DNA from: CBDEUK01 sp965250225
Lineage (GTDB): Bacteria; Pseudomonadota; Gammaproteobacteria; Eutrophobiales; Eutrophobiaceae
DNA: 64,000 nucleotides
Assembly: GCA_965250225.1 (NCBI GenBank)
Contig: CBDFNQ010000036.1
Location: 1-64,000 of the forward strand
Direction: 5' to 3'
In this document: piece after piece, positions 62,496-64,000 of the stretch
How positions within the stretch are numbered: the stretch's first letter is position 1
Layout of the letters: each line of letters begins with the position of its first letter
The notes under the pieces: model-generated
What the model was told of the DNA's origin: nothing
The model's input: only the letters and a program-made list of their open reading frames with translations
The model's database searches: none
Made by a program: the position numbers and the translations under genes

Positions 62496-62514
62496 TTCAT
62501 TCCTTGTGACTTAC

Positions 62515-62585
62515 GTATAACGCCTAGCGCAGCGGGCAACTGGAGCAACGCGTAAGTTGCTCCGACTGACGCTACTTGTTACATG
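62515..62585 (-). other. attC site
   Basis: GTATAACGCC and CTTGTTACATG bound about 70 bp with an inner perfect stem (GGAGCAAC/GTTGCTCC). Confidence 0.8.
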
Positions 62586-62587
62586 TT

Positions 62588-63247
62588 TTAAATCCATGAC
62601 ATACCTACTGGCAAGTTGTAACCACTAAATTCTAAATGAAGTACCCTGCGTTGACTAGGGTTAGAGCCTTTGCTTGATGAATGTAATATGTGGGGGCGCA
62701 TAACTAACGCTGAACCACGGTTTGCAATGCACTCTGTAGCTTGATGAGAATTTACATATGAGGCTATTTCGTTTTGAGGAATGACACCATAATGATGACT
62801 TTTTGGTAGCACTTTTAGGCAGCCATTTTCTTTAGTTGATGGATCAAGGTGTATGCGGAAAGTAACCATATTATTTAAGACCTCCTCTGGAGGTTGCACA
62901 TGAAGAACATTATCTTTTACGCTCCAAGGCCCCCAGCCAGATGGTTTGCTTTCCGTTGTTACGGAAACGGTCTTATCTTGATGCCAAGGTACTAACCAAT
63001 TACTTTCTGGTGTTTTATTAAAAAGAATAGCTCTTACGAAATTCGGTTTCCCATTTAGATACGAGGCTGCCTTTTTATAGGCAAAGAATGAATTCACATA
63101 ATTGTTAATAGAGGCTAACTTTTTTTCTGCATTTCTCACCCCTCCCGTACCAAACGGAAATTCGATACTGCCTATTTCGTTAATGATATTAGAAATATCT
63201 TTTTCCGAAATAAATTCATCTATTATTTCAAACCCATTTTCTAACAT
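62588..63247 (-). CDS. phytanoyl-CoA dioxygenase (PhyH)-family oxygenase, cassette-encoded
   Basis: This protein of about 219 residues is in the Fe(II)/2-oxoglutarate-dependent PhyH family. The metal triad is visible: WHQDK (His, Asp) near residue 96 and PHILHSSSKGSNPSQRRVLHLEF (distal His and 2-oxoglutarate-binding Arg) near 190. The frame is open to 63385, but an attC occupies 63273-63338, so the ATG at 63247 (MLENGFEIIDEF) is the likely start. Substrates of this family range from lipids to antibiotics precursors and small amines; none is indicated here. It is one of few cassette genes with a recognisable enzyme fold. Confidence 0.82.
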   Translation of the reverse strand: MLENGFEIIDEFISEKDISNIINEIGSIEFPFGTGGVRNAEKKLASINNYVNSFFAYKKAASYLNGKPNFVRAILFNKTPESNWLVPWHQDKTVSVTTESKPSGWGPWSVKDNVLHVQPPEEVLNNMVTFRIHLDPSTKENGCLKVLPKSHHYGVIPQNEIASYVNSHQATECIANRGSALVMRPHILHSSSKGSNPSQRRVLHLEFSGYNLPVGMSWI

Positions 63248-63272
63248 TGGCACCTTACTTAAACCGTGAAGA

Positions 63273-63338
63273 CATGTAACGTTATGAGTCAGACGCGGGA
63301 GCCGCAGGTGAGCCGTCGATCTGGACTCGCTTGTTAGA
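63273..63338 (-). other. attC site
   Basis: TGTAACGTTATGAG and CTTGTTAGAG bound about 65 bp with paired arms (GAGTCAGACGCGGG / TCTGGACTC). It supplies the last codons of the upstream cassette gene. Confidence 0.8.
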
Positions 63339-63723
63339 GGCAAAATATTCCCTGACAGAAGATTTACCAAATAAATAACATGCAATCAATATAACTAAAA
63401 CTAACCCGAATATAATAGAAATATATTCTTGCATGTATAGCAAAGGTAAAATCATGCTAACCAATAAAACAATTATATAAATTAAACGTGAATAAGACGT
63501 TCGTTTCAGCATAAGCCAACCACAGATAGGTAAAACTATGCCAATGAAATAAAATAAATGGAGCATGTCCGCTCGCCCATATCTCAGTAGATGTCATTTC
63601 CTGTCCATTTATATTAATTGGTATCCCAGGAACAACAATTGGAAATAAAAATAAAAAACATATAAATGCATGTGCAGTTAGAAACTGTAATATATTCGGC
63701 ATGCTTTTAAATGTTTCGTACAT
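63282..63723 (-). pseudogene. cassette-encoded membrane protein in two frames
   Basis: The first frame from 63723 (MYETFKSMPNILQFLTAHAFICFLFLFPIVV) has one clear helix and is overlapped near 63560 by a second frame. The second frame carries three more helices (LFYFIGIVLPICGWLM, RLIYIIVLLVSMILPLL, IIFGLVLVILIACYLF) and ends inside the attC at 63282. One base difference near 63550-63575 would join them into a protein of about 146 residues with four helices. No family recognised. Confidence 0.6.
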
Positions 63724-63734
63724 TTTACTATTAA

Positions 63735-63817
63735 GCCTCTAACGTCCGTGATGAGCCGCTGGGGAATGCGGAGCGAAGCGGCGCCTTTCCCAGTCGGCTT
63801 CGATTGCCTAGTTAGGC
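63735..63817 (-). other. attC site
   Basis: GCCTCTAACG and CCTAGTTAGGC bound about 83 bp with strong nested arms (GCCGCTGGGGAA/TTTCCCAGTCGGC and GCGGAGCGAAGCGGCGC at the centre). Confidence 0.85.
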
Positions 63818-64000
63818 ATTTTCTTTTTCAATTCTTCTACAACCATATAACCTTGACTTCCATCCGACGACAATAAAATAAAAAAATGATATCCACCATA
63901 AAATAGATAGCGTGACCAATAGCGTATTCTCATAAGTAGTACATCGTCTGTAGTATGCACATTCATCACTTAAACCAATTGTTGATACAAGCCCTAAAAT
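63812..64000 (-). CDS. cassette-encoded hypothetical membrane protein, N-terminus beyond window
   Basis: A 62-codon frame enters from the right edge and stops at a TAA formed by the attC outer box (GCC-TAA-C). It has one hydrophobic helix (LLVTLSILWWISFFYFIVVGW) and a basic tail. No family recognised. It shows that the cassette array continues to the right of the window. Confidence 0.5.
   Translation of the reverse strand: MLGLVSTIGLSDECAYYRRCTTYENTLLVTLSILWWISFFYFIVVGWKSRLYGCRRIEKENA

Noticed and set aside
63282..63385. Upstream start at 63385 for the PhyH gene
   Set aside because: The extra 46 residues would be translated from the attC at 63273-63338 and have no family similarity; the ATG at 63247 starts the conserved domain.

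Overview
The window looks like a chromosomal segment of an environmental, probably aquatic, gammaproteobacterium of modest GC content. I infer this from the gammaproteobacterial gene orders ratA-rnfH, smpB-ssrA, lptD-surA-pdxA-rsmA and glnK-amtB ... ubiK-comM, from a C-terminal exosortase-type sorting tail on one secreted protein, and from an integron-type cassette array. I cannot place it to genus.

Layout. (1) 1-8.5 kb is backbone: a copper/silver-type RND efflux operon running off the left edge (its outer-membrane gene is frameshifted), rnfH/ratA, a sodium:neurotransmitter-symporter-family transporter, a Ser/Thr kinase-HDOD-GAF fusion, smpB and tmRNA. (2) 8.6-11.0 kb is a small accessory patch. 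It starts at a 3' fragment of tRNA-Phe and continues as minus-strand small genes separated by attC-like sites, with no integrase. (3) 11.2-40.2 kb is backbone: a DAHP synthase, YhbY, a PAS-GAF-GGDEF cyclase, an RND pump operon, lptD-surA-pdxA-rsmA, TRAP permeases, aroE, a cNMP/rhodanese protein, a tandem glnK-amtB-glnK-amtB-glnK(amber) nitrogen cluster with sigma-54/NtrC-like sites, an NQR2/RnfD-Sel1 fusion, a TorF-like porin, ubiK and comM. (4) 40.4-44.9 kb is a transition zone with a toxin-antitoxin-SecB-like chaperone module, a decayed RAYT transposase between inverted repeats, and a fragment of a conjugation-type ATPase. (5) 45-64 kb is a cassette array. Nearly every gene is on the minus strand, small and often membrane-embedded, and most are followed by an attC-like hairpin. 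Cassette orientation puts any attI/intI platform to the right of 64 kb. No intI is visible, so this is either the distal part of a sedentary integron or an integrase-less cluster (CALIN).

The most interesting feature is how the array has been colonised. Three unrelated kinds of mobile element each sit exactly at attC borders: an IS1111-type IS110 element, a group IIC intron with its reverse transcriptase, and two almost identical 2317-bp IS91-like elements that carry a tyrosine recombinase as well as the HUH transposase. One IS91-like copy is itself interrupted by an IS630-family element. Several genes in the window carry single-base frame breaks (some in homopolymer runs) or one nonsense codon. 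These are either real decay or sequence error, and they are flagged individually.
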